From Anisus vortex (Eukaryota > Mollusca > Gastropoda > Planorbidae): DNA of 64,000 nt. The position numbers and the translations under genes are program-made. The notes under the pieces were generated by a model. That model saw nothing but the letters and a program-made list of their open reading frames with translations. It was not told the DNA's origin and searched no databases. Each line of letters starts with the position of its first letter. Within the stretch, counting starts at the first letter, position 1. The DNA lies in contig OX421494.1 in NCBI GenBank assembly GCA_949126835.1, positions 22,074,196-22,138,195 on the forward strand, read 5' to 3'. Of this stretch, positions 50,346 to 62,131 are shown one piece after another.

Positions 50346-50548
50346 CAGTGGTCGGCGAACCGTTTTATAACATTGTGCCAAAGTAGGATTTCTAATTCAT
50401 TCAGCGTGCCAACGGCCTTAAAGTCATCCTACCGCTTTTCTCCGTTGAAGAGACTTGGTTTATCTTTTAGGGGGAGTCTTCTGCCGTGCCATTGAAAATC
50501 GCCCTACGTGCCCTGTATGCCACGCTTCTCGTAGGTTGCCGACCCCTG
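50346..50548. mobile_element. hAT-type MITE, 203 bp, perfect target duplication
   Basis: Ends CAGTGGTCGGCGAACC and GGTTGCCGACCCCTG; perfect 8 bp duplication TGCTAGCT (50338-50345, 50549-50556). Best-preserved member of this family here. Confidence 0.92.
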
Positions 50549-50556
50549 TGCTAGCT

Positions 50557-51061
50557 TATAAAAGAATCGGAAATACCCGCAGAATTAGTTCATTTTTTCG
50601 GTTCAGTTCCAGGAATACAAGCTATACGTGATCAGAAAATAAAATTCCAGCGTTTTGCATGTCCTCTTCCCTTGGGCTGTGTTAAGATTATTGTCCCCCT
50701 TGCTTATTTAATTTCCTTATTGTTTCATTCTAAAAGTCTCGCTTCAGAGATTTTATCGTTCCCTTTATTGAAACAACAAAAAACAACATGGCTAGATTTT
50801 AATGTGTTTATTATGTCGAGAATCCAATAAATATTTTTTTTTTCAAATAATATTTTAAGTGACTTTAGACAGGTGTAACGGGATCTAGACAAAGCAGCAG
50901 AATTTATAAAATATTACTTCCTCTGTTGCTTTGTTCAACTTCATTGCAGAACTGTAGAATCCAATTCCTCTCAATTACAATAATTTTGTGTAGATCTTGG
51001 TATTAACGTGTTCTATTGACTAAAATTTGCGCCTTTAACAAAGGCATTAGTATATACTAGA
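50557..51061. other. Spacer, nothing recognised
   Basis: No repeat or ORF of note. Confidence 0.5.
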
Positions 51062-51069
51062 GTTTATAG

Positions 51070-51257
51070 CAGGGATTGGCAACCTATGACAGACGTGGCA
51101 CGCTGAGTGATTTTCAATGGCACGCTGAACACTCACAAAATCGCAATTCAAGTCTCTTCTACAAGAAACTAAGTATGATGACTTCTGGGATGTTGGCACG
51201 CTGAATGAATTAGAAATGCCACTTTGGCACACAATTTTAAAAGTTTGCCGACCCATG
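51070..51257. mobile_element. hAT-type MITE, 188 bp
   Basis: Ends CAGGGATTGGCAACCT and GTTTGCCGACCCATG; flanks GTTTATAG / GTTTATAA (7 of 8). Confidence 0.85.
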
Positions 51258-51480
51258 GTTTATAACACGGCAGTGCCTCTACAATAATCTAGCAACTAGG
51301 TTTTATTGCTACATGTGCTTTAGGAAGAAATTTAGTATCTTTCCGAATAATGAAAAAAAAAAGTCGACACAGTAACTAGGAATCATTTTTTTTTCAATGT
51401 GTTGATTTTAAAATAAGAGCGAGAGACAAAAAATGACAAACAATAAGAGAAGGAGCGAGAGAAAGAAGAATGAGACAGGC

Positions 51481-51483
<3 letters not shown>

Positions 51484-51537
<54 letters not shown>
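51484..51537. repeat. (GA)n microsatellite
   Basis: About 27 GA units. Confidence 0.97.
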
Positions 51538-51540
<3 letters not shown>

Positions 51541-51828
51541 TCACTTTCAACGACATGCAAAGATGCTCGGATGTCAAATCTCTATTGAATTGGCTCCCAA
51601 CAAGGGGTATAGAGGTATTTATGAGACAACGATATTCCCAGTACTGGCCCGTCCTGAGGCGTGCCAGCTAACAATGGACCTTTCCTGTCAGAAAGGGTAC
51701 AGAAGATTAGGGCCAAATCCTCATATAAAATGAGATGGATCGAAATCTTAAAAACCATATGAAAGGCCCTGCTATTACCAATTACCATGGTGAATGTGCA
51801 CCACAATAAATAAAAGATATGATAAGCC

Positions 51829-52055
51829 ATTGGTCTAGCGGCATAGCGTTGCTTAGCTGTCAGAAAGTCTCGCGGCTCAACCCACAGTAAACAAATCTGC
51901 GTGGATAGTTTTGAACGGGCGTCTTCTTGTGCTTCTTTGTGTTTGACATCAGTTGAGGAAAAAGTAATGGTGGCTGGGCATTGTGATGACCAAACAATCC
52001 CATTGTAAGCCGTGGCAAAACGAAACTGGAGCACTTTAGTTCACGAACCCTATGG
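51829..52055 (+). mobile_element. tRNA-derived SINE, diverged family A member
   Basis: Head ATTGGTCTAGCGGCATAGCG with degraded box B (GCGGCTCAACCC), then the family body GTTGAGGAAAAAGTAATGGT, GGCTGGGCATTGTGATGACC and AAGCCGTGGC. Confidence 0.65.
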
Positions 52056-52380
52056 ACAATGATTTATGTAACCAATATAAAAAAAAACAACTACGATAAT
52101 AATAAAATTGCCAGACAAAACAAAAAAAACGAATAATTAAATTGTTTAAACATTTTTCACTCTGCTGTCATTACGTTTATATTACTGTAAACTATATATA
52201 CTTTCAGTTTACTGTGTGTGTACTATACGATAGTAATCGGCTATGTGTAATCAATAGTATTTGCGGTACCGTGTTTTAATGTACCGCGTCTTCCGTACGG
52301 TATTGTTTATACGTACCATGTGTGCTAAGACTTTCTTTTTTTACCGTGTCTCACTGTGTTGCGAGTTTCTAAGTGTGTAC

Positions 52381-52470
52381 ATAAGGGCGTGAGTTCTTTT
52401 AGCCAATCACAAAAGGGCGTGAGTTCTTTTAGCCAATCACAAAAGGGCGTGACTTCTTTTAGCCAATCAC
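52381..52470 (+). repeat. 30 bp tandem repeat x3 carrying CCAAT and GGGCGTG motifs
   Basis: Three near-identical units AAGGGCGTGAGTTCTTTTAG-CCAATCAC. CCAAT at 52403, 52433 and 52463, each about 15 bp after GGGCGTG. Possible cis-regulatory repeat, but no gene with recognisable features lies beside it. Confidence 0.85.
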
Positions 52471-52599
52471 TTCTAATATTCAATAACAGAAAACATCGGA
52501 AAACTTCAAGTCATTAAAATTATTGTCAAACTATTCAGCTGTGTCAAAAGGCTTATAAAGTAAATGTAGACTAATTTCGACCAATGAAATTTATAATCA

Positions 52600-53290
52600 T
52601 AACAATAAAGTATATTTTGTGTATTGAGTTTCAGAAATAGGAAGTCATATTATTTATTTACAAGCTAAATTGTTCGGAGCTGCCCGGTGTAAAATAAAAC
52701 AGGCCTTATTTAAACTACAGATAAAAAATGTATAAACTACAATAAACAGAAAGCTATAAATCTAATAATTAAAAACGATAATTATTTTTTACTGACGACT
52801 TTTAGGAAAGTAATTTAATCATAAATATTGTAATCGGGTAAAATATAGGCAAGACTTTTTATTTAATAAAAATCTAAATTACCCGGTGTTGTTCCTAGAT
52901 TTACAATCTTTTTTTTTAAAGTAATATTAAGTGAAATAAAAACAATTGTAGAAAAGAAAAGGTATAGAGTATAGAGTATAAACAAACTGGAGAATAGAAT
53001 CCGGGTCGCCCGCATTGTAGTCCGATACGTTATCCACTTAGCTAGCGAAGACACGTGTCCAAAAAGAAATCGAAAAAGTATAAAATGAGACAATAGGGTC
53101 TTTAAATTAACTAATATGATTGGTTGAAAACACACACACAGTCAACTTTAAATAGATTTATGTTACCGCCAACAATGTATTTCTAGAGTTGAGTCATTAC
53201 AACACTATGACTTGAGTTCAATTACCAACTTAGAAATGATCAGTATTAGCATTCTGTAAAGTAGGTCTATAATAAAAAAAAAAAAAAAGA
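52600..53290. repeat. Dispersed repeat, related to 59297-59475
   Basis: Blocks TTGAGTTTCAGAAATAGGAA and GTTACCGCCAACAATGTATT ... TTCTGTAAAGTAGGTC recur near 59297 and 59339-59460 with the middle deleted there. Contains the SINE-like piece at 52985-53150. Confidence 0.65.
52985..53150 (-). mobile_element. tRNA-derived SINE-like element, family B
   Basis: Minus strand: box A TAGCTAAGTGGATAACG and box-B-like GCGACCCGGATTC; then shared tail ATGAGACAATA and CACACACAGTC also at 53985-54170. Confidence 0.6.
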
Positions 53291-53984
53291 AAGTCATTGT
53301 TTCATTTATTTATTGTTAGTCCTTAAATGCGCTCTCTGCTTATAAACATTACGGTTATTGGTAGCCCTATATAAAAAACCGTATTCTAATTTTAGATATT
53401 TTATTTCTGCAATACATCACACAATTATGCCTTGTCTGTAGTTATACTATATACACTATCAGTAAACATTTTGTTAGAAGTAGCCACACGCGGACATGAG
53501 AGCCACACGCGGCTCTTCATTGCGCTAAGTGCTACTACCATTGAAATTTGAAATCCTTTGTTTTATATATTTATTTTTGTTTTTGTAAAGTATACAAGGT
53601 TTTTGTTTAACTGGCTCAGTAAATAAACTTACTGTCGCTTCGGAACAAAGCCTTCGGCGTAATCTGTAAATAAAGAGTAAAAGTCTTCCTTAAATGTTAC
53701 ACTTTGAATTTCAAAAAAGAATAGTGTATTTCTTTTTCTGAATTGTATTTTCAATCAATATAGACCGATGCACTTTTCATTGCATTTAAAACTTGTGTAG
53801 AATCTATAGCCATATTAAATGTAAAAAGAAATACATTTGAATTATATTTTACTGTTTAACTAAGCAGGTTGTGGTTTCTTTCTTATAATCTACAAGCTAA
53901 ATTTCTGTCTCCAGTGTGCGTCTAAAATATAATTAGTATATTTTACTTACTGAAAATGTTTATAAAGTAGACAAAGAAGAAAAA
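53291..53984. other. Spacer, little recognised
   Basis: A short GAGAGCCACACGCGGCTC palindrome at about 53498-53515; no family assigned. Confidence 0.4.
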
Positions 53985-54170
53985 CGTTATCAGTGGAAAA
54001 GCGAACCCAGGTCACCCGCTTGGCAGTAGGATACGCTAACCACTCAGCTAGGGAGGACACATGTTGGAATCCAGATCGCTAAAGTAAAATATGAGACAAT
54101 AAGATCACGCGTCTTTAAATAAACCAATAAGGATCGGAATTCGCACACACAGTCTTGTTTATATATATAG
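53985..54170 (-). mobile_element. tRNA-derived SINE-like element, family B
   Basis: Minus strand: box A TAGCTGAGTGGTTAGCG and box B GACCTGGGTTCGC, a better-preserved tRNA-like head than 52985-53150; shared tail ATGAGACAATA, CTTTAAATAAAC and CACACACAGTC. Confidence 0.7.
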
Positions 54171-56040
54171 ATCAAAGTCCAAAATTTGATTCTCATCGAT
54201 CTTATTGGGTGCTCTCCCTTGCTTTCTGTTTCCGTAGACTAATTATAATATTTTAATCATCAGTGCTATACTATTTTTTTTTATGATTTCACATTACATG
54301 CAAGTTATTTACAATCATAATGCAGTGGTAGTCTTTAATCCATGAAAGTAGTTCTACATTAAGAAACCTCAATTCATTAAAATCCTATATCCCTTAAGAC
54401 CGAGAACGTAATAATCTTTTGATATTTCAATAATTTTTTTTTATGCAATTGGACCACATTTCTTCCAACCTTTAAAATCAATACAGAAATATGTTTCTTA
54501 TTTTAATCTTACCTCTGTGTCTTATGTTGAACTTGTCATATCTGAATTGATTCCATGTTCAAATGCTTTGGCCCCCACTTCGAACAAAGAAAGTCCGCAT
54601 TGGGTTATTATTAAATATATTGTATGGCGGTTGAAATATATAACTGCAGAGAAGATAAAAGATAAGATAAGATTACTTTATTGATGCAAAAAAAAATGGA
54701 AATTTGACTTGATTACATGAATTCCGTCTTTTTCAGCAAACTTTAAACAATATAAAAGAATTATTTTGATCTATAAGCCTACGTAAGTACATACATTTAC
54801 ACTTAGAAAAATAGACATTCACACATGACACACACTGTCATACTATTTAACATACAAGTAAAAGTATCATTAAGAGTCAGCTATTGTATTATCTGGCTGA
54901 CTAACGATTCAAAACATTGAGATTAAGATCGAGAGAAATTAAATGGAAGATTTTGTAACATAATGAGATTGTGCTGGAAAGAAAGAAACTGTGGAATAAA
55001 TAATATATTATGTTTTCATTGAAACAATTTCAAGAGACTGAAAGAAGAAAAGTACAAATGTGAAAATAAATAAAGAGTAAATATTTCAACAATAATTGTC
55101 CAGTAATTTGATTAAAATTTGTTTCATTTAATTTACTGTTGGAACTAATTAATCTGTGTAACCCTTCTTGACGAAACGTGTTCTGCTTTATGCTAATGAC
55201 CTAATGGGAGAGTGTGTCTGTGTATTTTCTTAGCTATAATAGGGCATGTGTGTTTTAGTGTGTGTGTACCTTTTGAGCAATAGGCTAGAAAAGAATGTGT
55301 GTATTACTTAATTTGGGTCGAGGTACGTATAACTACACATGTAGGTGTATATATATATATAAAGTAGCTTGGACCCTAGGACAGCAATTCCTGTGTTTAT
55401 CTAGTTTGAAAAATAATAATTGTGATTTTTACCTTTTTAAATATTTTTCAAAACATTTTCTTGTAGGTGAAATATCATCATGTGAGAGGGTGATTTGAAT
55501 GATAGAAAATGAGCTCTATGTTTATGTAGCCTATAAGCGAGATAACTCTAGGTGTTATTGACACCAAGGTCGCATACTCTCCCCTTGTTCCAAATTTCTT
55601 TTTAAGTGGCTACGATCTTTTTTTTTTTTTCAACACGCTTCATTGAGTGACATGAAAAAATAAATGGCAAACAATTTCGTTGGGCTTTTAGCCCCAGCAG
55701 AGATAATTGGCTCTACATGGAGTTGTGCCCCCTGCCGACACATACCTATGTTCTTGTTTTCTCAGTGCATTTAAAATTTCAGATATGCATCGATCGGTCA
55801 CCTCCTGCGTGTAGAGATTTGTTGTTTTTCGATTTTCTCCCCCTTTTCTTTTTCTATCCATCCCCTCCACCCACCGGCCCCCTACCACCACCAAACTCCT
55901 CATTCAATTTTTCCGTTAACAAAGTTTGTAACGGTTAACTTTTTTGTTGTTGATCACAATAGTTAACATTCGCGACCCTGCGCTGGGAGAAACTGTTTAC
56001 AACACGGATGCTAAATGTTCTAGCCAGTGTGTTGGGGGGG
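54171..56040. other. Spacer, nothing recognised
   Basis: A+T-rich, with a (TG) stretch at about 55210-55265 and a C/T-rich run at about 55840-55900. No gene supported. Confidence 0.45.
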
Positions 56041-56048
56041 ATATTTCT

Positions 56049-56112
56049 GCTATAAATAAGGCCATTTTGATCGCGGGCTAGTACCGGAAAGTGAACTGAG
56101 GACAAGGTGAGC
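56049..56112 (+). promoter_or_regulatory. TATA-like box and splice-donor-like site before the 57 bp array
   Basis: CTATAAATAAGG at about 56050, then about 50 bp later GAGGACAAG|GTGAGC, resembling a short first exon with donor. Could be chance in A+T-rich DNA. Confidence 0.3.
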
Positions 56113-56166
56113 TTTTCAGCATCAGGAGTGAGGATATTATTTGAGTGTCTATATCAGAGGCGTTGA

Positions 56167-57476
56167 TACCGTTGTCACAACCTGGAGGGAGTTTATCGTG
56201 GACAAGGTAGGCTCAGCATATTATACCGTTGTCACAACCTGGAGGGAGTTTATCGTGGACAAGGTAGGCTCAGCATATTATACCGTTGTCACAACCTGGA
56301 GGGAGTTTATCGTGGACAAGGTAGGCTCAGCATATTATACCGTTGTCACAACCTGGAGGGAGTTTATCGTGGACAAGGTAGGCTCAGCATATTATACCGT
56401 TGTCACAACCTGGAGGGAGTTTATCGTGGACAATGTAGGCTCAGCATATTATACCGTTGTCACAACCTGGAGGGAGTTTATCGTGACAAGGTAGGCTCAG
56501 CATATTATACCGTTGTCACAACCTGGAGGGAGTTTATCGTGGACAAGGTAGGCTCAGCATATTATACCGTTGTCACAACCTGGAGGGAGTTTATCGTGGA
56601 CAAGGTAGGCTCAGCATATTATACCGTTGTCACAACCTGGAGGGAGTTTATCGTGGACAAGGTAGGCTCAGCATATTATACCGTTGTCACAACCTGGAGG
56701 GAGTTTATCGTGGACAAAGTAGGCTCAGCATATTATACCGTTGTCACAACCTGGAGGGAGTTTATCGTGGACAAGGTAGGCTCAGCATATTATACCGTTG
56801 TCACAACCTGGAGGGAGTTTATCGTGGACAAGGTAGGCTCAGCATATTATACCGTTGTCACAACCTGGAGGGAGTTTATCGTGGACAAGGTAGGCTCAGC
56901 ATATTTTACCGTTGTCACAACCTGGAGGGAGTTTATCGTGGACAAGGTAGGCTCAGCATATTATACCGTTGTCACAACCTGGAGGGAGTTTATCGTGGAC
57001 AAGGTAGGCTCAGCATATTATACCGTTGTCACAACCTGGAGGGAGTTTATCGTGGACAAGGTAGGCTCAGCATATTATACCGTTGTCACAACCTGGAGGG
57101 AGTTTATCGTGGACAAGGTAGGCTCAGCATATTATACCGTTGTCACAACCTGGAGGGAGTTTATCGTGGACAAGGTAGGCTCAGCATATTATACCGTTGT
57201 CACAACCTGGAGGGAGTTTATCGTGGACAAGGTAGGCTCAGCATATTATACCGTTGTCACAACCTGGAGGGAGTTTATCGTGGACAAGGTAGGCTCAGCA
57301 TATTATACCGTTGTCACAACCTGGAGGGAGTTTATCGTGGACAAGGTAGGCTCAGCATATTATACCGTTGTCACAACCTGGAGGGAGTTTATCGTGGACA
57401 AGGTAGGCTCAGCATATTATACCGTTGTCACAACCTGGAGGGAGTTTATCGTGGACAAGGTAGGCTCAGCATATTA
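56167..57476 (+). repeat. 57 bp minisatellite, 23 units
   Basis: 1310 bp equals 23 x 57 minus one base (a G lost near 56485 in unit 6). Units are almost identical; variants are GACAATGTAGG, GACAAAGTAGG and TATTTTACC. One plus frame reads TVVTTWREFIVDKVGSAYY per unit, open over units 1-5 and again over units 7-23; another plus frame is also stop-free. Each unit holds an AAG|GTAGGC donor-like site. Confidence 0.96.
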
Positions 57477-57699
57477 TACTCTTTTCTATACGTTTTGATA
57501 TACACCATCTCGTATTTACAGCCATTCAGATATAACAGCATTATAGCAGTCATCACAACAAAGAACTTTTGAGTATTCCACTTGCTAAGGGAGCTAAGAA
57601 ACATTTTTGTAAATATATAAATGAGTTATCCCTACTGTCTTTAAGATTATGCTGTTGTTCTTTGTACATGCTGATCCTAAGCCCAAACACTCAAGAAGT

Positions 57700-57955
57700 T
57701 CTAAAGACGTTCGTCTGACGTACCGAAGGTTCTGAGTTCGAATTCTGGTGAAGGCTAGGATTTGTTCCCGGGAATGTGGAGGGTGTCCCTGAGTCTACCC
57801 TGCTCTGATGGGTACCTGACATTAGTTGGGGTAAAGTAAAGGCGGCTGGGCGTTGTGCTGGCCACACAATACCCTGGTATGCCATGGCCACAGAAACTGG
57901 TGAACGCCACTAAACCGGCTCTATTGATCAGTTTGGTCAGACGCGATTACTTTAC
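57700..57955 (+). mobile_element. tRNA-derived SINE, family A, well preserved
   Basis: GTTCGTCTGACGTACCGAAG, box [73 protein letters not shown] and GTATGCCATGGCCAC in order. Confidence 0.88.
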
Positions 57956-58261
57956 TTACTTTGCTTTATGATGAGACTGCCTTTAAAAAATGCTAAATTG
58001 CGATGTAAAAAAAAAGTCCATTTCTATAAAATCTCTTTCTAATGACTTATCACCTTTGGCAATTGGATTTCTCTATTGTTGATGTTGTTCATATCGTTGT
58101 ATTGTTATATGATGTGCAGCATATTCAGACGTTATCAATCACACCTGACGTAATAATGAGTCTCTCTATTGACTGTAGACAGGTGAATAACATCTTACTA
58201 CAAACGTAAATGGATGAGATCATCTTATAGCCATGGGCGTCCCTTGTTTATTTTTTCTCAT

Positions 58262-58755
58262 AGACGAAAGCTGTGAGTCAGAAATTCGAGCAATGACGGC
58301 TATGGCTCGCCTAAACAGAATCTGGACCAGCAAAAGCATTAATCTCCTAACAAAGCTCAGACTTTACAGAGCCCTTGTAAAAATCATTGTTCTCTGTGGA
58401 TGTGAGACTTGGGCATTTGTAACAGTAACTGAAACAAGTTGAAGGCATTTGAAAATAAATGCATGAGAAAATAGTTCAAATCTCCTAAATAGAACGTAGG
58501 ACTAATGAGCATGTCTGGGACAGAATATCCTAAATTGCAGCAACAATCAAACGGCTCAAACTGACATGATTCGGTCATGTGTTGCGGCATAATAACCTGC
58601 CAAAAACAATCCTCCAAGGCACTGTAAAAGGTGGACGTCGGAGATATTTCAGGAAATGATGGTTCGACAACATAAAATATTGGACAGGGCTGCAGTTGAC
58701 TGAACTATTGAGAGATAGACACAAGTGGAGAAAGTTGACTGCTGCCCCCACCCCT
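58262..58755 (+). pseudogene. LINE ORF2 C-terminal fragment
   Basis: Reads IRAMTAMARLNRIWTSKSIN, LLTKLRLYRALVKIIVLCGC, ETWAF, then a decayed KAFENKCMRK, FGHV-like and LQGTVKGGR-like tail across stops and frameshifts. Typical 3' end of an RTE/CR1-type LINE, dead. Confidence 0.82.
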
Positions 58756-59296
58756 CATGATAAAATTTGTTTTCGTAGCCCGGTATCTGGTTTTCGACCC
58801 AGCATTTGGAAAACTCTGATATTTAGAGTGTTTTGATCAACTTGAAGCATGAAGTTCTTATTTGTGACCTCCGTCCCGTAAACCAGGTGATAAAATACAA
58901 TGTTGGGTTTTCCCCTTCCTTGGAAATCGACCATTGGCTCCAGCACAGGTTTTAGCTTATAACTTGGTCAACTAGCTGGTCGCCATTCGTTAATGGTCGG
59001 CGCCTAAAACGCCTGGGGCGGTGTTGCTACTCGGTGAGCGTCTTTGCCTGAAGTCCTCATGTGTATATATATATATAAAGTATATATTAATATATAATGA
59101 AAGACTCTAGAACGGTCCTCGCTTGAGCAAACACACACAAAAAATGTGTCCTTATACTTGCATTTCTACTCTGTTGCTTTTGATCAAATAAGATTGTATA
59201 TCCTTACTCAGCCACTAATGTCATGGGCTTTTCGAATTTAGGGAGATGGAATGGGGGTGGACTATTGTGCGCTTTAGTCTCCAACAATCGATTCTA
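58756..59296. other. Spacer, nothing firmly recognised
   Basis: A 63-codon minus ORF (58946-58755) has no recognised feature; (AT)n near 59063. Confidence 0.4.
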
Positions 59297-59475
59297 TTTT
59301 GTGCGTTGAGTTTCAGAAAAAGGAAGCTAGATTTTTTTTGTTACCGTCAGCAATGTAATTCTAGAGTTGAGTCATGTCATTACAACACTCTGACTTTAGT
59401 TCAATGACCAACTTTGAAATGAGCAGTTTTAGCTTTCTGTAAAGTAGGTCAATAATTTAAAAAAATAAAAAAGTG
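59297..59475. repeat. Dispersed repeat, deleted copy of the 52600-53290 family
   Basis: GTTGAGTTTCAGAAAAAGGA joined closely to TTACCGTCAGCAATGTAATT and TTCTGTAAAGTAGGTCAATA. Confidence 0.7.
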
Positions 59476-60603
59476 ATTGTATTGTATTAGTATTGTATCC
59501 ATATATTAGTTAAGAAGTATTTTATTTTTTAATGAGCTAGGAAAGATTATGTACCCCTATTTCCCCACGCCCCTTATTGAAGGAAGATGTCATTAAATAC
59601 CTAGGCATCCTTGCTGACAAATCATCCAACTCACCATGTTTAGTCTTACTGCGAAGTTGTACATGTTCAAGAAAGGCATAAATGGGATAAATCCCACGGA
59701 TATTTACATACTACCTGTGGCGTCACAGGAGGGGGCGTGGGGAGGGGGCGGAAGACCTGCACAAATTGAAGGCCTTTTTGTGTGTGTGTGTTAGTTCTTT
59801 ATTGAAATAGGTAAAGAAAAGGAAAGAGGAGACGTTAGCAAGCAGAAAGTTGAGGATTTGTTGATTTAACTCATATTATAGTCGGCTCGACACGTGTGTA
59901 GCATACGTCTGTTTGTGCAGTCACCGCCCCACGCCCCCTCCATGAGTCCTACTAACCATGCGTGTGTCTGTACTTAGGTAGATTAAATAAGCTACCTTAA
60001 AAACAATGTGCGTCTTAGACTTGACACCCCCCGTCCCTCCCCTTCCCCAACCGTGCCCTGATCCCACCGTTACGCCCCCTCACTAATTTTTCTATTATAA
60101 TTTAGACAACTTCCGGGTTAGTTTAAGGTCATGGTGTTTTAATTGGGAGTAAACAGGTGGAATGGGGGGGGGTTACAAAATTTACCAAATAAAGAAGTTT
60201 TATTTAAAAAAAATATACTAAAAATACCGTATAAAGAAAATGATATCAAATGTGGTGAATTAATGTTACCACAATACTAAGTACTCAAGCTTTACTATCT
60301 TTCATACTATTGTACAGGAAATATCATTGATCCATACTAGCAATGCGGTTGAGCACAATGCGGTTAGGTCTCTGAAGATATCAATGCAAAGGTGCACCCC
60401 GTCCTTTTTTTCTTTCTCAAATCGTCTTGTCTAAAATTAATGAGAGCCGTGTGCAAACATTATATTTATATTATATAAAAAATAATATATATATATATGC
60501 AAATAGTATATTTCTTCCTTAAAATTGCCAAACTGTTTCAAAGGCGGCTGTATGCAAAAAATCGCACCGCTCAATTTCCTTTTACAAATATACCTTTACG
60601 TTA
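59476..60603. other. Spacer, nothing recognised
   Basis: G/C-richer islands at about 59720-59760 and 60020-60070; no gene supported. Confidence 0.45.
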
Positions 60604-60705
60604 AAGCGCATGGGCATTGTGTTTAGCAAACAATCCCCTAGTATGCCATGGCCACATAAACTGGTGTAGGATTACTACATTTACCTTTACTTATACTTTT
60701 CCACA
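60604..60705 (+). mobile_element. Family A SINE 3' fragment
   Basis: GCATGGGCATTGTGTTTAGC, CCCCTAGTATGCCATGGCC and AAACTGGTG match the SINE body only. Confidence 0.65.
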
Positions 60706-61194
60706 AGTCTAACGGTTGGCCATGTAAGTCTCTCTATTCAAATATTATCTACTTCCTTCATTCTATTATCTAACTAAGATTTTTTTACCAACATTCAACC
60801 AACCGTTCCGACTTCAGTTCATGTTATTTCTCCGCGTTGTTATGGAAAAAAACAACAGCAACCACAAAACTGAATCTAGGAAGAATGTTTTTTAAACTCC
60901 GATTCAGCCACACTTTATGATTTTCTTTCTTTTTTTTTTTGTTTCAATGTTTCAATAAATTAACGAATCATAAATATTAAATAAAAATATCTTTGTTACA
61001 TTATTACCAAATAAAATTACAGTATTAGATCAATGAATACCCAAAAAGAAGAGATTTAGAAATCAAAAAATTAAATAATCAATTAATCAATCAATAATTC
61101 AATACAGAAATAAAACTAAGTCAGCAATCCACAATAAGTAACAGTAAATACTGTCTTAATGAAGAAATGAGTTTTGCCTGATAGTAATTTATGC

Positions 61195-61401
61195 CAGGGT
61201 TCGGAAACATGCCTCATGCGTGCCAAAGTTGGCACGCAAAGCTAATTTTTAATGGCACGCGAAAGATCCCCTAATAGGCAATTCAAGTTTTTTTCTGCAA
61301 GAAATTTAGTGCTAGAGTAGAATAAAATTTAAGCTTTTGATGTCCTGAATGAATTAGAAATCCTACTTTGGCACACTTTTATCAAATAGTTGCCACTGGG
61401 T
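61195..61401. mobile_element. hAT-type MITE, decayed
   Basis: Starts CAGGGTTCGGAAACATGCC and ends near TAGTTGCCACTGGGTG; internal GGCACGCAAAG, TGGCACGCGAAAG and AATTAGAAATCCTACTTTGG as in its relatives. Confidence 0.7.
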
Positions 61402-61439
61402 GTCCATTAGTCCTCTCTTGAGCTTGGTAGACTTGGCGG

Positions 61440-61540
61440 CGCCCATCTCCTCTCCAAGTCGGCGGTGGATTTATAGCTGACTGCACTGGGGGTCGAACCC
61501 CTGATGCGGCGCTTGGGAGTCGAGCTCGCTGTCGATGATT
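61440..61540 (-). repeat. tRNA-like (SINE-head-like) sequence
   Basis: Minus strand contains GCGAGCTCGACTCCCAAGCG followed by a perfect-looking T-arm GGGGTTCGACCCCC. No complete cloverleaf was confirmed, so a SINE or tRNA relic is preferred to a tRNA gene. Confidence 0.45.
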
Positions 61541-62123
61541 TACGATGAAATATGATTTACGTTAAGTATTTTTCCCACTTTTCCCCGATATCCCATTGGG
61601 AGGAATGGGGGATAAGGATGTATCCCATCCGCCTCAAAATTCCCTTCACACTGATAATCCTGGTTTACATGGGTTTCAGTGGAAACTTCTGGAAAGAAAA
61701 CATTTGTTAATTTATAATATCGTCCATCATTAAAAAAAATAAACAACTCCAAAACGATCATCTTGTCAGCCTATTATACAAATGTTCATTCCATGGGGAG
61801 ATCACTTCCATCTATTTGAGTTTATACTTTAAATTGTTTCTGACATAAATTGACTCATTAACTCCCCTTTTCGGGTTTACTACTGAACTCTTTGTCATTG
61901 CATTGTGAAAGATCTGCTAAAGGGAACAGTACTTTTTCTTCTTTACGACATACTGTCTGTTTCTCCTTGATTTCAATGTTCAGGTGATATTATCTTATTG
62001 AAAGCGGAGTGATTATACGGCGGATTTTTGCTTGAACTCGTGACCTATTTCATACACACTGCTATTGGCGCATGCGCATTATTGTTTATCTGGCCCTATA
62101 TGCTTAATTACATTTTTTTGTTA
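61541..62123. other. Spacer, nothing recognised
   Basis: No repeat assigned. Confidence 0.45.
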
Positions 62124-62131
62124 GTTTTCAA

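Noticed and set aside
56141..57498. Protein-coding gene with 19-residue repeats
   Set aside because: Not annotated as CDS because a 1 bp deletion breaks the frame, a second frame is equally open, and no unique flanking coding sequence exists; kept as a finding.
58755..58946. 63-codon minus ORF as a gene
   Set aside because: No recognisable domain; adjoins a dead LINE fragment and may be repeat material.
61490..61540. Minus-strand tRNA suggested by GGGGTTCGACCCCC
   Set aside because: Only the T-arm is convincing; acceptor and D-arm pairing could not be shown.
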